Assembly (NCBI GenBank): GCA_016783125.1
Contig: JADHXE010000011.1
Span: 1 to 34,222, forward strand
DNA: 34,222 nt
Direction of reading: 5' to 3'
From: Anaerolineales bacterium
GTDB taxonomy: Bacteria > Chloroflexota > Anaerolineae > Anaerolineales > UBA11858
Positions 22,509 through 32,150 of this stretch are shown piece after piece. Position numbers and translations under genes: made by a program. The notes below the pieces were generated by a model. That model worked only from the letters and a program-made list of their open reading frames with translations. It searched no databases and was not told where the DNA came from. The first letter of the stretch is position 1, and every line of letters starts with the position of its first letter.

Positions 22509-25304
22509 ATGAACAAGATTAGTCAGTGGATGACGGACAATAAGAGCGCATTGATAGCGGCCATTTCGGTGCTATGTTTGTGGGGGTTCATCCCTCTCTA
22601 TGGGCAGATCGGGGAAACAGCAGTGGTGTTGATCGTGTTGCCAACAATCCTGATCGGGTGGCTTTACGGGATGCGAGCTGGCTTTGTCGCTGGTTTACTC
22701 AATTATCCAACATTCTTGTTGCTTAGGGCATATGCAACAGGTGTTTTCTCGGGGTGGATTGATAGGGATTCCCTCATTCGATCTATCATGGCTGCCATAA
22801 TTGGTGGAGTGATAGGTCGCTTATGCGATATGATGGAACAAATGAGCCTTAGTCTGATCAGCCGCCAGCAGGTAGAAGAGAGCCGTCGCCTGAGCGAAAG
22901 ACGCTATCGGGCTCTATTCGAAGATGCTCCGATCTCTCTTTGGGAAGAGGATTTTTCAGATGTCAAAATGTATATTGATGGCATCAATGAAAAAGGAATC
23001 ACAGATATTGAAGCTTACCTTGATGAGCATCCTGAAGAAATCGAACATTGCATATCATTAGTCAAGGTTATCGATATCAACCATACCACGCTGGAGATGT
23101 TTGACGTAGAGAATAAAGATGAACTGCTAGGTAATCTCGACAAAATCTTCGGGGTAGAGTCGGTTGAAATATTCAGGCAAGAGTTAATCGCTTTATCAAA
23201 GGGGGAAACTGTCTTCGAAAGTGAGGGCGTCAATTACAATCTCGCGGGGGATGTTATCTATGTGCATGTCAAATGGTCTGTTGCGGCGGGATATGAAGAT
23301 ACCTTAGAAAGAGTGCTCGTATCTATCATTGATATTACCGATCGTGTACGTACTGAAACAGAAGTCAAACGACAAGAGCAATATTTCAAAACTTTGGTGG
23401 ATTCTAATCCCGTCGCAGTGGTGATATTAGATTTGGAACACAAGATCACTGGATGCAATCCTGCTTTTGAAGAGTTGTTCGGCTATTCGATCTCTGAGGT
23501 GGCCGGCGATAATCTCGATGATTTAATTGTTCCCGAAGGTGTGCGCCAACAAGCGCAACAATATACGCAGAGCGTAGTAAATGGCAAAAGTGTACGACGG
23601 ATTGCTCAGCGCCAACGCAAGGACGGTACGCTGGTGGATGTGGAAGTTCTTGGGGTGCCAGTTTTCGTTGAGGGGGAGCAGAATGCCATCCTGGCGCTCT
23701 ACCATGATATTACTGAACTGCTTCAGGCACAGCGAGAGGCTGAGTCCGCGGCCCAGGCCAAAGCGGATTTCCTCGCCAACATGAGCCATGAGATCCGCAC
23801 ACCCCTCAACGCGGTGATCGGTATGACAGGCTTACTGCTCGACACACAGCTGGACGCGGATCAGCGCGAATATGCCCAGACAGTACGTACAAGCGGTGAT
23901 GGGCTGCTGTCGATCATCAATGATATCTTGGATTTCTCGAAGATCGAAGCTGGCAAACTCGAATTAGAGAAAGAGCCTTTCAACATCCGCGATGTGATTG
24001 AAACCAGTCTGGATCTGTTGGCTTCGAAGGCCTCTGAAAAAGGTTTAGAGATCGCCTATCTGGTTGAAGGTGAAGTTCCTAATGCTGTTGCCGGGGATGC
24101 CACCCGGGTGCGTCAGGTATTAGTCAATCTGCTCAGTAACGCAGTCAAATTTACGGAACAGGGAGAAGTTGTCACGCGAGTAACCAGTGTGCCGCTAGAT
24201 GATGAATTCTATCGATTGCACCTATCGATTCAAGATACCGGCATTGGTATCCCAAAAGATCGCATGGATCGCTTGTTTGCCTCTTTTAGCCAGGTTGATG
24301 CCTCTACCACCCGAAAATATGGCGGCACAGGGTTAGGATTGGCGATCAGCAAACAGTTAGTCGAATTGATGGGCGGCAGGATGTGGGTTGAAAGCGAAAT
24401 GGGGGTTGGCAGCACTTTCCATTTCACATTCATGGCTGCCTCCGCGCCTGGAACCCGCCGAGTAGATACCGCTAAGGCTCATGAGTTATTGAGCAGTTCC
24501 CGCGTTTTGATCGTCGATGACAACGCCACCAATCGCTTGATTCTTATTCGACAAACCAAATCTTGGGGTATGCGCCCCCGCGCTGCTGCCAGCGGGGCAG
24601 AGGCCTTGGAGTGGATAAAGGATGGAGAAGAATTTGATTTCGCCATTCTAGATATGCAAATGCCGGAGATGGACGGCGTCATGCTGGCCGCGGAGCTGCG
24701 CAAGTATTGCAGTGAAGAAGCCTTGCCTTTGATCTTGCTTACATCATTAGGCGGTCTGGAAGAAATCCCTGAAGAGATCAAATTCAGTGCTCGCCTGAAC
24801 AAGCCTATCAAATCATCCCTCCTTTATGATGCTATTGTCACTGTCATCAGCCGTCGGGCAGAAGTTGATGCGCCTGAACTTCCCAAGAAAGAAGAACCCG
24901 TTTTCGACGAGAGCATAGGCGCGCACCATCCCTTGCATATCTTGCTCGCTGAGGACAACATCATCAACCAGAAGGTTGCTTTGCGGATCCTGGAGAAATT
25001 AGGCTATCGGGCTGATGTAGCCGCCAACGGACTTGAGGTGCTGGATGCTTTAGAGCGTCAACACTATGATGTTGTACTGATGGATATTCAAATGCCTGAA
25101 CTGGACGGCGTGGAGGCCACCCAACAAATTCAAGCGAAAATGTCCCCAGATGAACGCCCTCGGATCGTTGCCATGACAGCTCATGCTCTGGAAGGAGATC
25201 GTGAGCGATACTTGAGGGCAGGTATGGATGACTACGTTAGCAAGCCCGTGCGCATTCAAGAATTAGTCGATGCGCTGGAGCGCTGCCGTCCACATAATCG
25301 ATAG
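22509..25304 (+). CDS. Hybrid sensor histidine kinase (TM-PAS-PAS-HisKA-HATPase-REC-REC)
   Basis: A 931-residue membrane sensor kinase. Two or three N-terminal helices (about 15-110) have little periplasmic sequence, suggesting an intracellular or membrane signal. Two PAS-like domains follow (about 130-280 and 285-405), then the phospho-acceptor His427 (SHEIRTPLN), the ATPase domain ([28 protein letters not shown]), a first receiver with Asp715 ([11 protein letters not shown]) and a second receiver with Asp859 ([11 protein letters not shown]). There is no C-terminal Hpt domain, so onward phosphotransfer needs a separate Hpt protein, not found in this window, or the receivers act as sinks. The start ATG has GAGGAGA upstream. 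Co-directional with the two REC-GGDEF genes, suggesting control of c-di-GMP. Confidence 0.95.
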   Translation: MNKISQWMTDNKSALIAAISVLCLWGFIPLYGQIGETAVVLIVLPTILIGWLYGMRAGFVAGLLNYPTFLLLRAYATGVFSGWIDRDSLIRSIMAAIIGGVIGRLCDMMEQMSLSLISRQQVEESRRLSERRYRALFEDAPISLWEEDFSDVKMYIDGINEKGITDIEAYLDEHPEEIEHCISLVKVIDINHTTLEMFDVENKDELLGNLDKIFGVESVEIFRQELIALSKGETVFESEGVNYNLAGDVIYVHVKWSVAAGYEDTLERVLVSIIDITDRVRTETEVKRQEQYFKTLVDSNPVAVVILDLEHKITGCNPAFEELFGYSISEVAGDNLDDLIVPEGVRQQAQQYTQSVVNGKSVRRIAQRQRKDGTLVDVEVLGVPVFVEGEQNAILALYHDITELLQAQREAESAAQAKADFLANMSHEIRTPLNAVIGMTGLLLDTQLDADQREYAQTVRTSGDGLLSIINDILDFSKIEAGKLELEKEPFNIRDVIETSLDLLASKASEKGLEIAYLVEGEVPNAVAGDATRVRQVLVNLLSNAVKFTEQGEVVTRVTSVPLDDEFYRLHLSIQDTGIGIPKDRMDRLFASFSQVDASTTRKYGGTGLGLAISKQLVELMGGRMWVESEMGVGSTFHFTFMAASAPGTRRVDTAKAHELLSSSRVLIVDDNATNRLILIRQTKSWGMRPRAAASGAEALEWIKDGEEFDFAILDMQMPEMDGVMLAAELRKYCSEEALPLILLTSLGGLEEIPEEIKFSARLNKPIKSSLLYDAIVTVISRRAEVDAPELPKKEEPVFDESIGAHHPLHILLAEDNIINQKVALRILEKLGYRADVAANGLEVLDALERQHYDVVLMDIQMPELDGVEATQQIQAKMSPDERPRIVAMTAHALEGDRERYLRAGMDDYVSKPVRIQELVDALERCRPHNR

Positions 25305-25320
25305 CAGAAGTAAGCTACCA

Positions 25321-25365
25321 AAAAAAGTGTGCGCAGGCGGCGTAGCCGCCTGCGCACACTTTTTT
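25321..25365. terminator. Bidirectional terminator between convergent genes
   Basis: Perfect 21-bp stem AAAAAAGTGTGCGCAGGCGGC / GCCGCCTGCGCACACTTTTTT, loop GTA. A-tract on one side and T-tract on the other let it terminate both strands; it separates the hybrid kinase from the inositol-phosphate synthase. The CGGG after the T-tract suggests a divergent member of the hairpin repeat family. Confidence 0.85.
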
Positions 25366-25369
25366 CGGG

Positions 25370-26449
25370 TCACCCGGTGATGAAATCTTCTGTCATCTGG
25401 CGAGCTTCGTCATCTGTGAATTGCTCGGGGGGGGATTTCATGAAATACGAGGACGGCGCGACCAGCGGACCGGCGATACCGCGATCCAGGGCGATCTTGG
25501 CGCAGCGCACCGCGTCGATCATTACCCCGGCAGAATTAGGCGAATCCCAGACTTCGAGTTTAAGCTCTAAATTCAGAGGTACATCCCCAAAAGCGCGCCC
25601 TTCCATGCGGATGTGGCACCACTTGCGGTCGGTCAGCCAGGGCACGTAGTCGCTGGGCCCAACGTGGATATTCTCTTCCCCAATATCATAAGGTAACTGG
25701 CTGGTAACGGCCTGGGTCTTGGATATCTTCTTGGACTCTAAACGCTCACGCTCCAGCATATTGTAGAAATCCATGTTGCCGCCGAAGTTGAGCTGGTAAG
25801 TGCGGTCGATGTGTACGCCGCGATCCTTGAAGATATTGGTCAGCACGCGGTGAGTGATGGTGGCCCCTACCTGACTCTTGATGTCATCGCCAATCACGGG
25901 CAGCCCCTTTTCCTCGAAGCGTTTGCTCCAGTAGGGGGAGGTAGCGATAAATACGGGGATTCCATTGACGAAAGCGCAGCCAGCTTCCAGGGCCTGTTCC
26001 ACATACCATTTGGTGGCCATTTCCGCACCAACCGGCATGAAGTTGACCACTACATCGGTATTGGCTTCCTTCAGGATGCCGATGATATCGTCGGTAGCGC
26101 CTTCGGCTTTTTCCACACGTTGCAGCAAGTATTTTCCTAGACCATCATGGGTCATGCCACGGGATACGGGAATGTCCATATGGGGCACCTCGGCGAACTT
26201 GGTTGTGTTGTTGGGGTCTGCCCAAATCGCTTCGCTGAGGTCCAGGCCAACCTTGCTGGCAACTACATCAATCGCGGCGGTAATTTCAATATCCCTCACA
26301 TGGTATCCGCCCGCGCTGGCGTGCATCAGGCCGGGGATTTCGACATCGTCAGCGGCGTTCTTGTAATATTCGAGACCTTGTATCAGTGCGGAGGCGCAGT
26401 TGCCAATACCAATAATCGCCACCCGGACTTTGTTATCTTTCTTTGCCAT
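25370..26449 (-). CDS. ino1: Inositol-3-phosphate synthase
   Basis: A 359-residue enzyme converting glucose-6-phosphate to 1L-myo-inositol-1-phosphate with bound NAD. Recognised from the N-terminal Rossmann loop [16 protein letters not shown], the central [10 protein letters not shown], the conserved [15 protein letters not shown] and the [11 protein letters not shown] segment. Length fits the shorter bacterial and archaeal class of this family. The start ATG is preceded by GAAAGGA. In bacteria the product feeds phosphatidylinositol, di-inositol-phosphate solutes or inositol sugars; which one here is not visible. It is followed within five bases by a bidirectional terminator, and a 260-base repeat-rich gap separates it from the epimerase gene upstream, so co-transcription with the pentose-phosphate genes is possible but not shown. 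Confidence 0.95.
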   Translation of the reverse strand: MAKKDNKVRVAIIGIGNCASALIQGLEYYKNAADDVEIPGLMHASAGGYHVRDIEITAAIDVVASKVGLDLSEAIWADPNNTTKFAEVPHMDIPVSRGMTHDGLGKYLLQRVEKAEGATDDIIGILKEANTDVVVNFMPVGAEMATKWYVEQALEAGCAFVNGIPVFIATSPYWSKRFEEKGLPVIGDDIKSQVGATITHRVLTNIFKDRGVHIDRTYQLNFGGNMDFYNMLERERLESKKISKTQAVTSQLPYDIGEENIHVGPSDYVPWLTDRKWCHIRMEGRAFGDVPLNLELKLEVWDSPNSAGVMIDAVRCAKIALDRGIAGPLVAPSSYFMKSPPEQFTDDEARQMTEDFITG

Positions 26450-26478
26450 CTTGTTTCCTTTCTATTGTAAACATCGTC

Positions 26479-26705
26479 ATAGGAACGCGGTTCCTGCGCC
26501 TGAAGACGTGCTATGCAAGGAACCGCGTTTTTGGATTATACCTTATTTATTTCTCGTTCCACCGCTCTATTATCCCACTCGTTCCACCGCTCCTATTCAT
26601 TACTCGTTCCACTGCTCTGCGGTGGAACGCCGGTTTGACGCTCCGCATCCCGTGCTAACGCGGAGCGTTATGAGCGGGGGCTACCACGCAGAGCGTGGTA
26701 ACCAG
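26479..26705. repeat. Repeat-rich gap with three 25-bp-spaced copies of CTCGTTCCACCGCTC
   Basis: CTCGTTCCACCGCTC occurs at 26553, 26578 and 26603 (third copy one mismatch), exactly 25 bases apart, followed by an inverted part (GCGGTGGAACG). Upstream, AGGAACGCGGTTCCT is a palindrome and AAGGAACCGCG repeats it; downstream, CGCTCCGC pairs with GCGGAGCG. No gene is seen in this 260-base gap. Confidence 0.7.
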
Positions 26706-26709
26706 TATT

Positions 26710-27387
26710 TCATGAGCAAGCCAAAGCCCTTCTGAGCGCGGTCATATTCCATGACACGCTGGCCGCATCATCGAAGACTGCTGAGCCAACCACCAGTATA
26801 GATGCGCCCGCGGCGGCGACCTCGGCGATATTGTGCGCCTTGATGCCGCCATCGACTTCTAGCTCTACGTGTGTCAGTCCGCGCTCATCCAACATTTGGC
26901 GCAGGCGGCTGATTTTCTCCGTGCTGCTGGGGATATAGGATTGCCCTCCATAGCCCGGCTCAACGGACATGATCAGGACTAAGTCAACCTCGGGGAGTAT
27001 CTCTTCGATGGTATTCAGCGGGGTGTTGGGTTTGAGCGTCACCCCGGGCCGGACGCCCAGACTCCGGATGTGTTGAATCGTGTTCTTCAGGTTGGTACAC
27101 GCCTCAACGTGAACGGTGATAATATCCGCGCCTGCCTCGGCGAAGCTGGGGATATGTTGTTCGGGGTGCTCGATCATCAGGTGTACATCGAGGATAGTGT
27201 CAGTCTCGTCGGCGATAGAACGCAGGGCGGAGACGATCAGCGGGCCGATGGTGATCGGGGGCACGAAATGCCCGTCCATCACGTCGATGTGGATGAAATC
27301 CGCGCCAGCAGCGATAGCTTCGCGAACTTGATCTCCCAGGCGGGAAAAGTCGGCGGTGAGGATCGAAGAGGCGATTTTGACATTCAC
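26710..27387 (-). CDS. rpe: Ribulose-phosphate 3-epimerase
   Basis: A 225-residue TIM-barrel enzyme interconverting ribulose-5-phosphate and xylulose-5-phosphate. Diagnostic motifs: KIASSILTADF at the N-terminus, HIDVMDGHFVP (metal-binding His and catalytic Asp), LDVHLMIEHPE, VEPGYGGQ and VDGGI. The ORF track runs back to 27513, but those 42 residues are encoded by a repeat element and lie outside the family. The GTG at 27387 (MNVKIASSIL) with AGGA nine bases upstream gives the usual start and length. It is followed by a repeat-rich gap and then ino1, and preceded by rpiA and tkt on the same strand, forming a pentose-phosphate cluster. Confidence 0.95.
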   Translation of the reverse strand: MNVKIASSILTADFSRLGDQVREAIAAGADFIHIDVMDGHFVPPITIGPLIVSALRSIADETDTILDVHLMIEHPEQHIPSFAEAGADIITVHVEACTNLKNTIQHIRSLGVRPGVTLKPNTPLNTIEEILPEVDLVLIMSVEPGYGGQSYIPSSTEKISRLRQMLDERGLTHVELEVDGGIKAHNIAEVAAAGASILVVGSAVFDDAASVSWNMTALRRALACS

Positions 27388-27418
27388 TCTATTTATCCTA
27401 TACTCTTGAAATTGATAA

Positions 27419-27552
27419 GGGTGTGTTTCATTCCAGTGGAAGTAAACCCGGAAATAGGGGTGTGCGGGGGGTCGCAATGCCAAAGGCACGCAAAGCGAAG
27501 CGCCCCCGCACACCCCATTTCCGGAACTTTTCCGCTCGTTTGAAACATACCC
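27419..27552. repeat. Complete hairpin element, copy C (134 bp)
   Basis: Ends GGGTGTGTTTCA and TGAAACATACCC are inverted. The inner arms CCGGAAATAGGGGTGTGCGG and CCGCACACCCCATTTCCGG pair. It sits between rpiA and rpe. Confidence 0.85.
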
Positions 27553-27561
27553 AATTGATAA

Positions 27562-28248
27562 TTATTTTCGCTCCATGATGCGAATGCCTTCATTTCCGGC
27601 GATGATGATGGTGTCTGCGATATCCAAGAACAGGCCATGGCCGATAACCCCGGGGTGTGTGGATAACGTCACTGCCAACTCGTAAGCATCGGCGATGCCT
27701 TCTTCGAACCAGCAGAGGGCCAGATAGTTGCCGTTGTCCGTGATGGCAGGTGAGCCATCTTCTTCAAGCCACAACTTGGCGGTACAGCCTAACCCTAGGG
27801 TGTTCAGCCAGTGGATATGGGTCTCGTGCTCGAACCGCACGATCTCAACGGGCAGAGGGCCGCGTCCTAATTTCGGCACCAACTTTGACTCGTCCACGAT
27901 GACCACAAATTGTTCGGCGTGGCTCTCGACGATTTTCTCTCTCAAAGCAGCGCGCCCTAAACCCTTGATCAGGTTCAAGTTTGGATCGACCTCATCGGCG
28001 CCGTCCACCGCCAAATCCAGGTTTGGATACTCCCCTAAATTAGTTAGAGGGATACCCCACTCCAGGGCGCGTTCCGCAGTGGCTTCGGAAGTGGGCACAG
28101 CGCGGATGTCGGTCAGCTCGCCTGAGCTAACCTTGACGCCCAGCATATCCACAAAATAGGCTGTGGTAGAGCCGCTCCCCAACCCGAGGGTCATGCCGCT
28201 TTTGACAAATTCCAGGGCGCGCCTTGCCGCTGCTTCTTTATGGTTCAT
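27562..28248 (-). CDS. rpiA: Ribose-5-phosphate isomerase A
   Basis: A 228-residue enzyme interconverting ribose-5-phosphate and ribulose-5-phosphate. Motifs of the A-type enzyme are present: LGLGSGSTTAYFVD, the segment DLAVDGADEVDPNLNLIKG with catalytic Asp residues, and the Glu/Lys region VVIVDESKLVPKLG. The track begins at 28272; the Met at 28248 (MNHKEAAAR) matches the family start and avoids a short TTTGCATG-type repeat in the leader. It lies 31 bases after the transketolase stop, so they are probably co-transcribed. Confidence 0.95.
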   Translation of the reverse strand: MNHKEAAARRALEFVKSGMTLGLGSGSTTAYFVDMLGVKVSSGELTDIRAVPTSEATAERALEWGIPLTNLGEYPNLDLAVDGADEVDPNLNLIKGLGRAALREKIVESHAEQFVVIVDESKLVPKLGRGPLPVEIVRFEHETHIHWLNTLGLGCTAKLWLEEDGSPAITDNGNYLALCWFEEGIADAYELAVTLSTHPGVIGHGLFLDIADTIIIAGNEGIRIMERK

Positions 28249-28278
28249 ACATGCAAACCTGCCCACATGCAAACTTGC

Positions 28279-30282
28279 TCACTTTCCCAGTATTTCCTTC
28301 GCCTTCTCGACCACATTCTCCGCCGTAAAGCCAAACTCCTCGTAGATCGTCTGATACGGCGCAGAAGCCCCAAAACGATCCAGACCGATCACAGCGCCAT
28401 CCGGGCCCACGTAATGCGACCAGCCCAGGGAAACACCGGTCTCGATAGCCAGGCGGGGGGTGTCGGGCGGCAGCACGGAGAGGCGGTATTCGTCCGTTTG
28501 GGCATCGAAAAGCTCCCAACTGGGCATAGAGACCACACGCGCGTCGATGCCTTCATCAGCCAGTTTGGCTTTGGCATCCAGGACGATCTCGACCTCGGAG
28601 CCGGTGGCGATCAGCACGATCTCCGGCGCGACCCATTTGGGTTCAGATAACACATAAGCGCCCTTGATGAGATCGTTATCCGAAGGAGTGACCTGCGGCA
28701 GACCCTGACGGGTGAGCACCAGGGCTGTGGGGCCGTCTACCCGTTCCAGGGCCGCCTTCCAGGCCTGGGAGGTTTCGTTGCCATCCGCGGGGCGGAGTGT
28801 TAACAGGTTGGGGATGATGCGCAGGGAGGCCAGTTGTTCAACAGGTTGATGGGTGGGACCGTCCTCGCCCAGGCCGATGCTGTCATGGCTGAAGATATAG
28901 ATCACCGGCAGGCCCATCATGGCCGCCATGCGGATGGTGGGCCGCAGATAGTCGGCGAAGACCAGGAAGGTGCCGCCGTAGGGGCGCAACCCGTGTAAGG
29001 CCAGGCCGTTCATGATCGCCCCCATGCCGTGCTCGCGGATGCCGTAGTGGATATAATCTCCGTTGAAGTCGTCGGGCGCTATCGGTGTTTGGCTCTTGGC
29101 CTTGGTCTTATTGCTGCCGGTCAGGTCAGCCGAGCCGCCCAGGAGAGTAGGCAAGACTGGCGCAATGGCATCCAGCACCTGGCCTGAGGTGGCGCGGGTG
29201 GCCAGGGGTTTGCTATCGCTGAAATCGGGAAGGGCCTCTTCCCAGCCTGCGGGCAGTTCGCCTTTGACGTAGGCGTCCCACTGCGCGGCCAGGTCAGGGT
29301 ATTCCTGACGATATTTTTCAAGCAGTTCTTTCCATTGTTCTTGTTTTTCTGCGCCCAAAGATGCCTTTTCCGCGAAGCGGGCTTTAGATTCTTCTGGAAT
29401 GTGGAAGCGCGGCTCTGTGGGCCAGCCGAAATGTTCCTTGGTGGCGTTCAGGCCCTCGTCGCCCAGCGGCGTGCCGTGGACTTTGGCGGTATCCTGCCCG
29501 GGGCTGCCATAACCGATGTGGGTCTTGCAGGCGATGATCGTGGGCTGTTCAGTTTCCGCGTCCGCGTGCGCCGCCCGGATGGCCTCGTCAATAGAAGCCA
29601 TATCATGGCCGTCAGCGCGCAGGGTCTGCCAGCCGTAAGCCTCGAAACGCTTGAGCACATCGGTGCTCCGGGTCAGGCTCGTATTCCCGTCGATGGAGAT
29701 GCTGTTGTCGTCGAAGAAGACGATCAACTTGCTCAAGCTCAGGTGACCAGCCAATGAGCAGGCCTCGTGGGAGACTCCCTCCATCAGGTCGCCGTCGCCG
29801 GCCAGCACATAGGTGTAGTGATCGACGATAGGGAAGTCGGGCTTGTTGAAGCGCGCCGCCAGCCACTGTTCAGCCAGGGCCAAACCGACGGCGTTGCTGA
29901 TGCCTTGTCCCAGCGGACCGGTGGTGACTTCGATGCCCAGATCAGGCTCGTACTCGGGGTGCCCGGCGGTGCGGCTGCCCCACTGGCGGAAGTTCTTGAC
30001 TTCATCCAGCCCGAGGGGATAACCGCTCAAATGCAGCAGGGCATAGAGCAGCGCCGATCCGTGACCGGCCGAGAGCACAAAGCGGTCGCGGTCCGGCCAG
30101 AGGGGGTCGGATGGGTTATTCTTTAGGAAGCGCGTCCACAAGACGGTGGCGATATCGGCCGCGCCCAGCGGCAGCCCCGGATGCCCAGAGTTGGCTTCCT
30201 GTATTGCGTCAACGGCTAACATGCGCAGGGTGGTGGCGATCAGTTGGTCGGTTTTGTCGTAGGTGGAGGGAATGTTGGTCAT
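28279..30282 (-). CDS. tkt: Transketolase
   Basis: A 667-residue thiamine-diphosphate enzyme transferring two-carbon units between ketoses and aldoses in the non-oxidative pentose phosphate pathway. Seen: substrate-binding His in [10 protein letters not shown], second His in [13 protein letters not shown]/Mg motif [12 protein letters not shown] through [10 protein letters not shown], the HGTPLG loop, the catalytic Glu region [12 protein letters not shown] and [19 protein letters not shown]. Length is typical for a bacterial full-length transketolase. It is the first gene of the run tkt-rpiA-rpe (then ino1). The ribosome-binding site is weak (GAGAG far upstream). Confidence 0.97.
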   Translation of the reverse strand: MTNIPSTYDKTDQLIATTLRMLAVDAIQEANSGHPGLPLGAADIATVLWTRFLKNNPSDPLWPDRDRFVLSAGHGSALLYALLHLSGYPLGLDEVKNFRQWGSRTAGHPEYEPDLGIEVTTGPLGQGISNAVGLALAEQWLAARFNKPDFPIVDHYTYVLAGDGDLMEGVSHEACSLAGHLSLSKLIVFFDDNSISIDGNTSLTRSTDVLKRFEAYGWQTLRADGHDMASIDEAIRAAHADAETEQPTIIACKTHIGYGSPGQDTAKVHGTPLGDEGLNATKEHFGWPTEPRFHIPEESKARFAEKASLGAEKQEQWKELLEKYRQEYPDLAAQWDAYVKGELPAGWEEALPDFSDSKPLATRATSGQVLDAIAPVLPTLLGGSADLTGSNKTKAKSQTPIAPDDFNGDYIHYGIREHGMGAIMNGLALHGLRPYGGTFLVFADYLRPTIRMAAMMGLPVIYIFSHDSIGLGEDGPTHQPVEQLASLRIIPNLLTLRPADGNETSQAWKAALERVDGPTALVLTRQGLPQVTPSDNDLIKGAYVLSEPKWVAPEIVLIATGSEVEIVLDAKAKLADEGIDARVVSMPSWELFDAQTDEYRLSVLPPDTPRLAIETGVSLGWSHYVGPDGAVIGLDRFGASAPYQTIYEEFGFTAENVVEKAKEILGK

Positions 30283-30299
30283 GGGTATAATGCTCTCTT

Positions 30300-30375
30300 T
30301 TTATGTAGGGACACGGAGAACGCAGAGATTGAATTAGTACTGCTCTGTTCTCTCTGTGGCTCTGTGCTTTTTCAT
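30300..30375. repeat. Short-period repeat with inverted arms
   Basis: ACACGGAGAACGCAGAG on the left and CTCTGTTCTCTCTGTGGCTCTGTG on the right form an imperfect inverted repeat of 7-8-base units. The remaining bases to 30509 contain no recognised gene; TTGTACAA at about 30492 is a perfect palindrome next to the antitoxin-like start. Confidence 0.5.
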
Positions 30376-30509
30376 ATTTGACGTTTGATTCGAGTTGATT
30401 CTTACTCAGTGCGATTCTAACAATCCTTAGCGAATGATACCAGAGGATTGCCTGCCAGCAACTCCCAAATCGAAAGTAGAAGAAGAGGTTTATTGTACAA
30501 TATAAAAAT

Positions 30510-30790
30510 ATGGTCACGCGAGATCGATTCGAACCGAATTTACCCATACCCATGTCCCTGGCCCCCTTCTTCCAGGAATATGATCTGGCGACTCTCGATG
30601 TGCAGCGCTCCGCGAACACCATTATCGAAAGGGTGTTGCAATACGGCAATCGCGCGGAAATCCGCTGGCTGTTCCAGGCATATCCACGTCCGCGGGAGCT
30701 GCCTGGGTGAGCAAGTGGGGAGGTTACGCCTTGCCCGAACCGCACCTGACTTTTTGGAAACTGGTTTTAGAGTTAGAGGGGGCTTCGTGA
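30510..30790 (+). pseudogene. Antitoxin-like gene broken by a frameshift
   Basis: The first frame reads FFQEYDLATLDVQRSANTII.. and stops at 30710 after RELPG. One base earlier the next frame continues sensibly (WVSKWGGYALPEPHLTFWKLV) and stops at 30788-30790, overlapping the toxin ATG (TGATG). The combined product, about 93 residues, resembles the short proteins (DUF6922-type, from memory) found directly upstream of AbiEii-type toxins. A missing base at CTGCCTGGG (about 30700-30705) explains the break. No slippery heptamer is visible, so programmed frameshifting is less likely than a mutation or sequence error. No Shine-Dalgarno is seen before the ATG; TTGTACAATATAAAAAT lies just upstream and may be the promoter or operator. 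Confidence 0.6.
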
Positions 30791-31365
30791 TGGGCACAAA
30801 ATCTGAAGGGCATGTTTATTGGGAAACCGTCTCGACCGAAATGCGTCAGGTGGTGTCAGCCTTTGCGGGTTCTGATATTGGGGCGCGCTTTTACCTGGCG
30901 GGAGGCACAGCTCTGGCCTTGCAGTTAGGCCATCGCCGTTCTTACGACCTGGATTTTTTCTCGTCAACGGAAGATATTCCTTCCATCCGCCAGCCTCTTG
31001 AATCTGCTTTGGCTTCCTTTGATCCCATTCTAGCCGATGCTGCCTGGGGAAATCTGGTGTACCTGGCTGGAGATGTGCGGGTGGGTTTTTATGGCTACGG
31101 TTATCCCATGGTGACGCCCTTCATCGTTGCTGATGGAGTTCGGCTGGCGAGTGTGCTGGATATCGGCTTAATGAAACTGGATGCCTTGCAGGGGCGTGCC
31201 AGCCGCAAGGATTTCCATGATTTATATGCCATCTGCCAACTGGTTTTTTTCGAGCGTGCTGATCTGGAGGAGCCACTGACCTTGCTCGAAGATGTACTGT
31301 GGGAAACAGTGAAAGCGTACTTTCGCCAGCAAGCTGTTGAGATGGGAAAGAGTTGGCTAGAGTAG
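30790..31365 (+). CDS. AbiEii/AbiGii-type nucleotidyltransferase toxin
   Basis: A 191-residue protein of the nucleotidyltransferase-toxin family of type IV or abortive-infection systems. Seen: FYLAGGTALALQLGHRRSYDLDFFS, the nucleotidyltransferase signature with GG, the DLDFF metal site, and later DIGLMKLDALQGRASRKDFHDLYAI, the conserved KxxAxxxRxxxKDxxDLY segment. Residues needed for activity seem present. The track begins at 30448; the ATG at 30790 overlaps the stop of the antitoxin-like frame, which fixes the start. In studied AbiE systems the partner antitoxin represses transcription; here the partner is frameshifted, raising the question of how the toxin is controlled. Confidence 0.85.
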   Translation: MGTKSEGHVYWETVSTEMRQVVSAFAGSDIGARFYLAGGTALALQLGHRRSYDLDFFSSTEDIPSIRQPLESALASFDPILADAAWGNLVYLAGDVRVGFYGYGYPMVTPFIVADGVRLASVLDIGLMKLDALQGRASRKDFHDLYAICQLVFFERADLEEPLTLLEDVLWETVKAYFRQQAVEMGKSWLE

Positions 31366-31389
31366 CAAGAATAATAAAGGTTGGACCAG

Positions 31390-31859
31390 ATGACTCCTAA
31401 AGATCACGTACTCATAGACATGGCAGAATCCAGCATCAAAGCCCTGGGGGTTACGGTTTGTATCGTCTCGCTCAATGAGCCTAAAGAATCGGCTTTCGCG
31501 GTCATTCAGGCCGCCAGTCCAATAAAACGACGAGAGCCTCTGGTGTTGGATTTAGCGCCGAATAGTTTTATCAGGCTTTCAAGAGGGGCCAGGTTGACGA
31601 TTTTCCGGTTGAACCTGAGGTCGTCAGGGAAGCAAATCTCCTGCGATCGGTAGATCGTGGTTTGGATTTGCCAGAACCGCTCAACTCGGCCTTACAGGTG
31701 CCATTGATAGTCAACCAAAAAATTATCAGTTACCTCGTATTCGGGGAAGCGCGCAACTGGGAGCGTGGCCCCTTTTCCAAAGAGATGATCGAGCGTGCCA
31801 AAGCTAAAGCCAGCAACGTCGAAGATTATTTGGAGAGGAAATACTCCCAAGCGAGTTAG
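31390..31859 (+). pseudogene. Small GAF-like protein, interrupted by a frameshift
   Basis: Frame one (from ATG 31390, with AAAGG upstream) reads TPKDHVLIDMAESSIKALG.. up to LAPNSF; frame two takes over as YQAFKRGQVDDFPVEPEVV.. and ends with VPLIVNQKIISYLVFGEARN..KYSQAS. The switch falls at AATAGTTTTATC (about 31562-31571), where one more T would restore a single frame of about 157 residues. The second half resembles the final strands of a GAF domain (VPLIVNxxIxxYLVFGE). No catalytic residues are seen. Either a recent mutation or a homopolymer sequencing error; the adjacent antitoxin-like gene has a similar break. It lies downstream of the toxin gene on the same strand. Confidence 0.55.
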
Positions 31860-31904
31860 CATAAGAGAACCCCTTCGATATGATGTCCGAACGTCTGCCA
31901 GTAG

Positions 31905-32120
31905 GGCCGCACGCCACGCCGAAGGCGGGTCTACGACCGGCGCGCGCACCGTAGGTGCGCAAAGCGAGCGAGCGCGGTGATCACGAATGGATATGAATTA
32001 TCCGAATGACACGAATAATATTGTGTTTTACTTGATCAGCAACGGACAAAGAAAAAAATCCGTGTTCGCCGTAGGCGTGCTGCGCATCCGTCAAATTCGT
32101 GTCCTTTTTTAAGTTTTGGG
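31905..32120. repeat. Gene-free stretch with G+C-rich and CACGAAT-type repeats
   Basis: GCACGCC..GGCG and GCGCGCACCGTAGGTGCGC hairpins (31912-31975) are followed by TCACGAATGG, GACACGAATAA and, inverted, CAAATTCGTGTCC (32093-32106), plus ACGGAC / GTCCG-type pairs. No ORF in 31860-32150 looks real. The TTTTTT runs could terminate the histidine-kinase transcript. Confidence 0.5.
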
Positions 32121-32150
32121 ATTAGTGTTTTCTGACTGTATTCAGCATAT

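Noticed and set aside
26553-26617. Small CRISPR array
   Set aside because: Three 15-bp repeats with 10-bp gaps are too short, and no cas genes are nearby.
30700-30705. Programmed -1 frameshift site in the antitoxin-like gene
   Set aside because: CTGCCTGGG is not a slippery heptamer and no downstream pseudoknot is evident.
30708-30710. Stop in the antitoxin-like gene as another selenocysteine codon
   Set aside because: The frame after this TGA does not continue with family-like sequence; the continuation is in another frame, so it is a frameshift.
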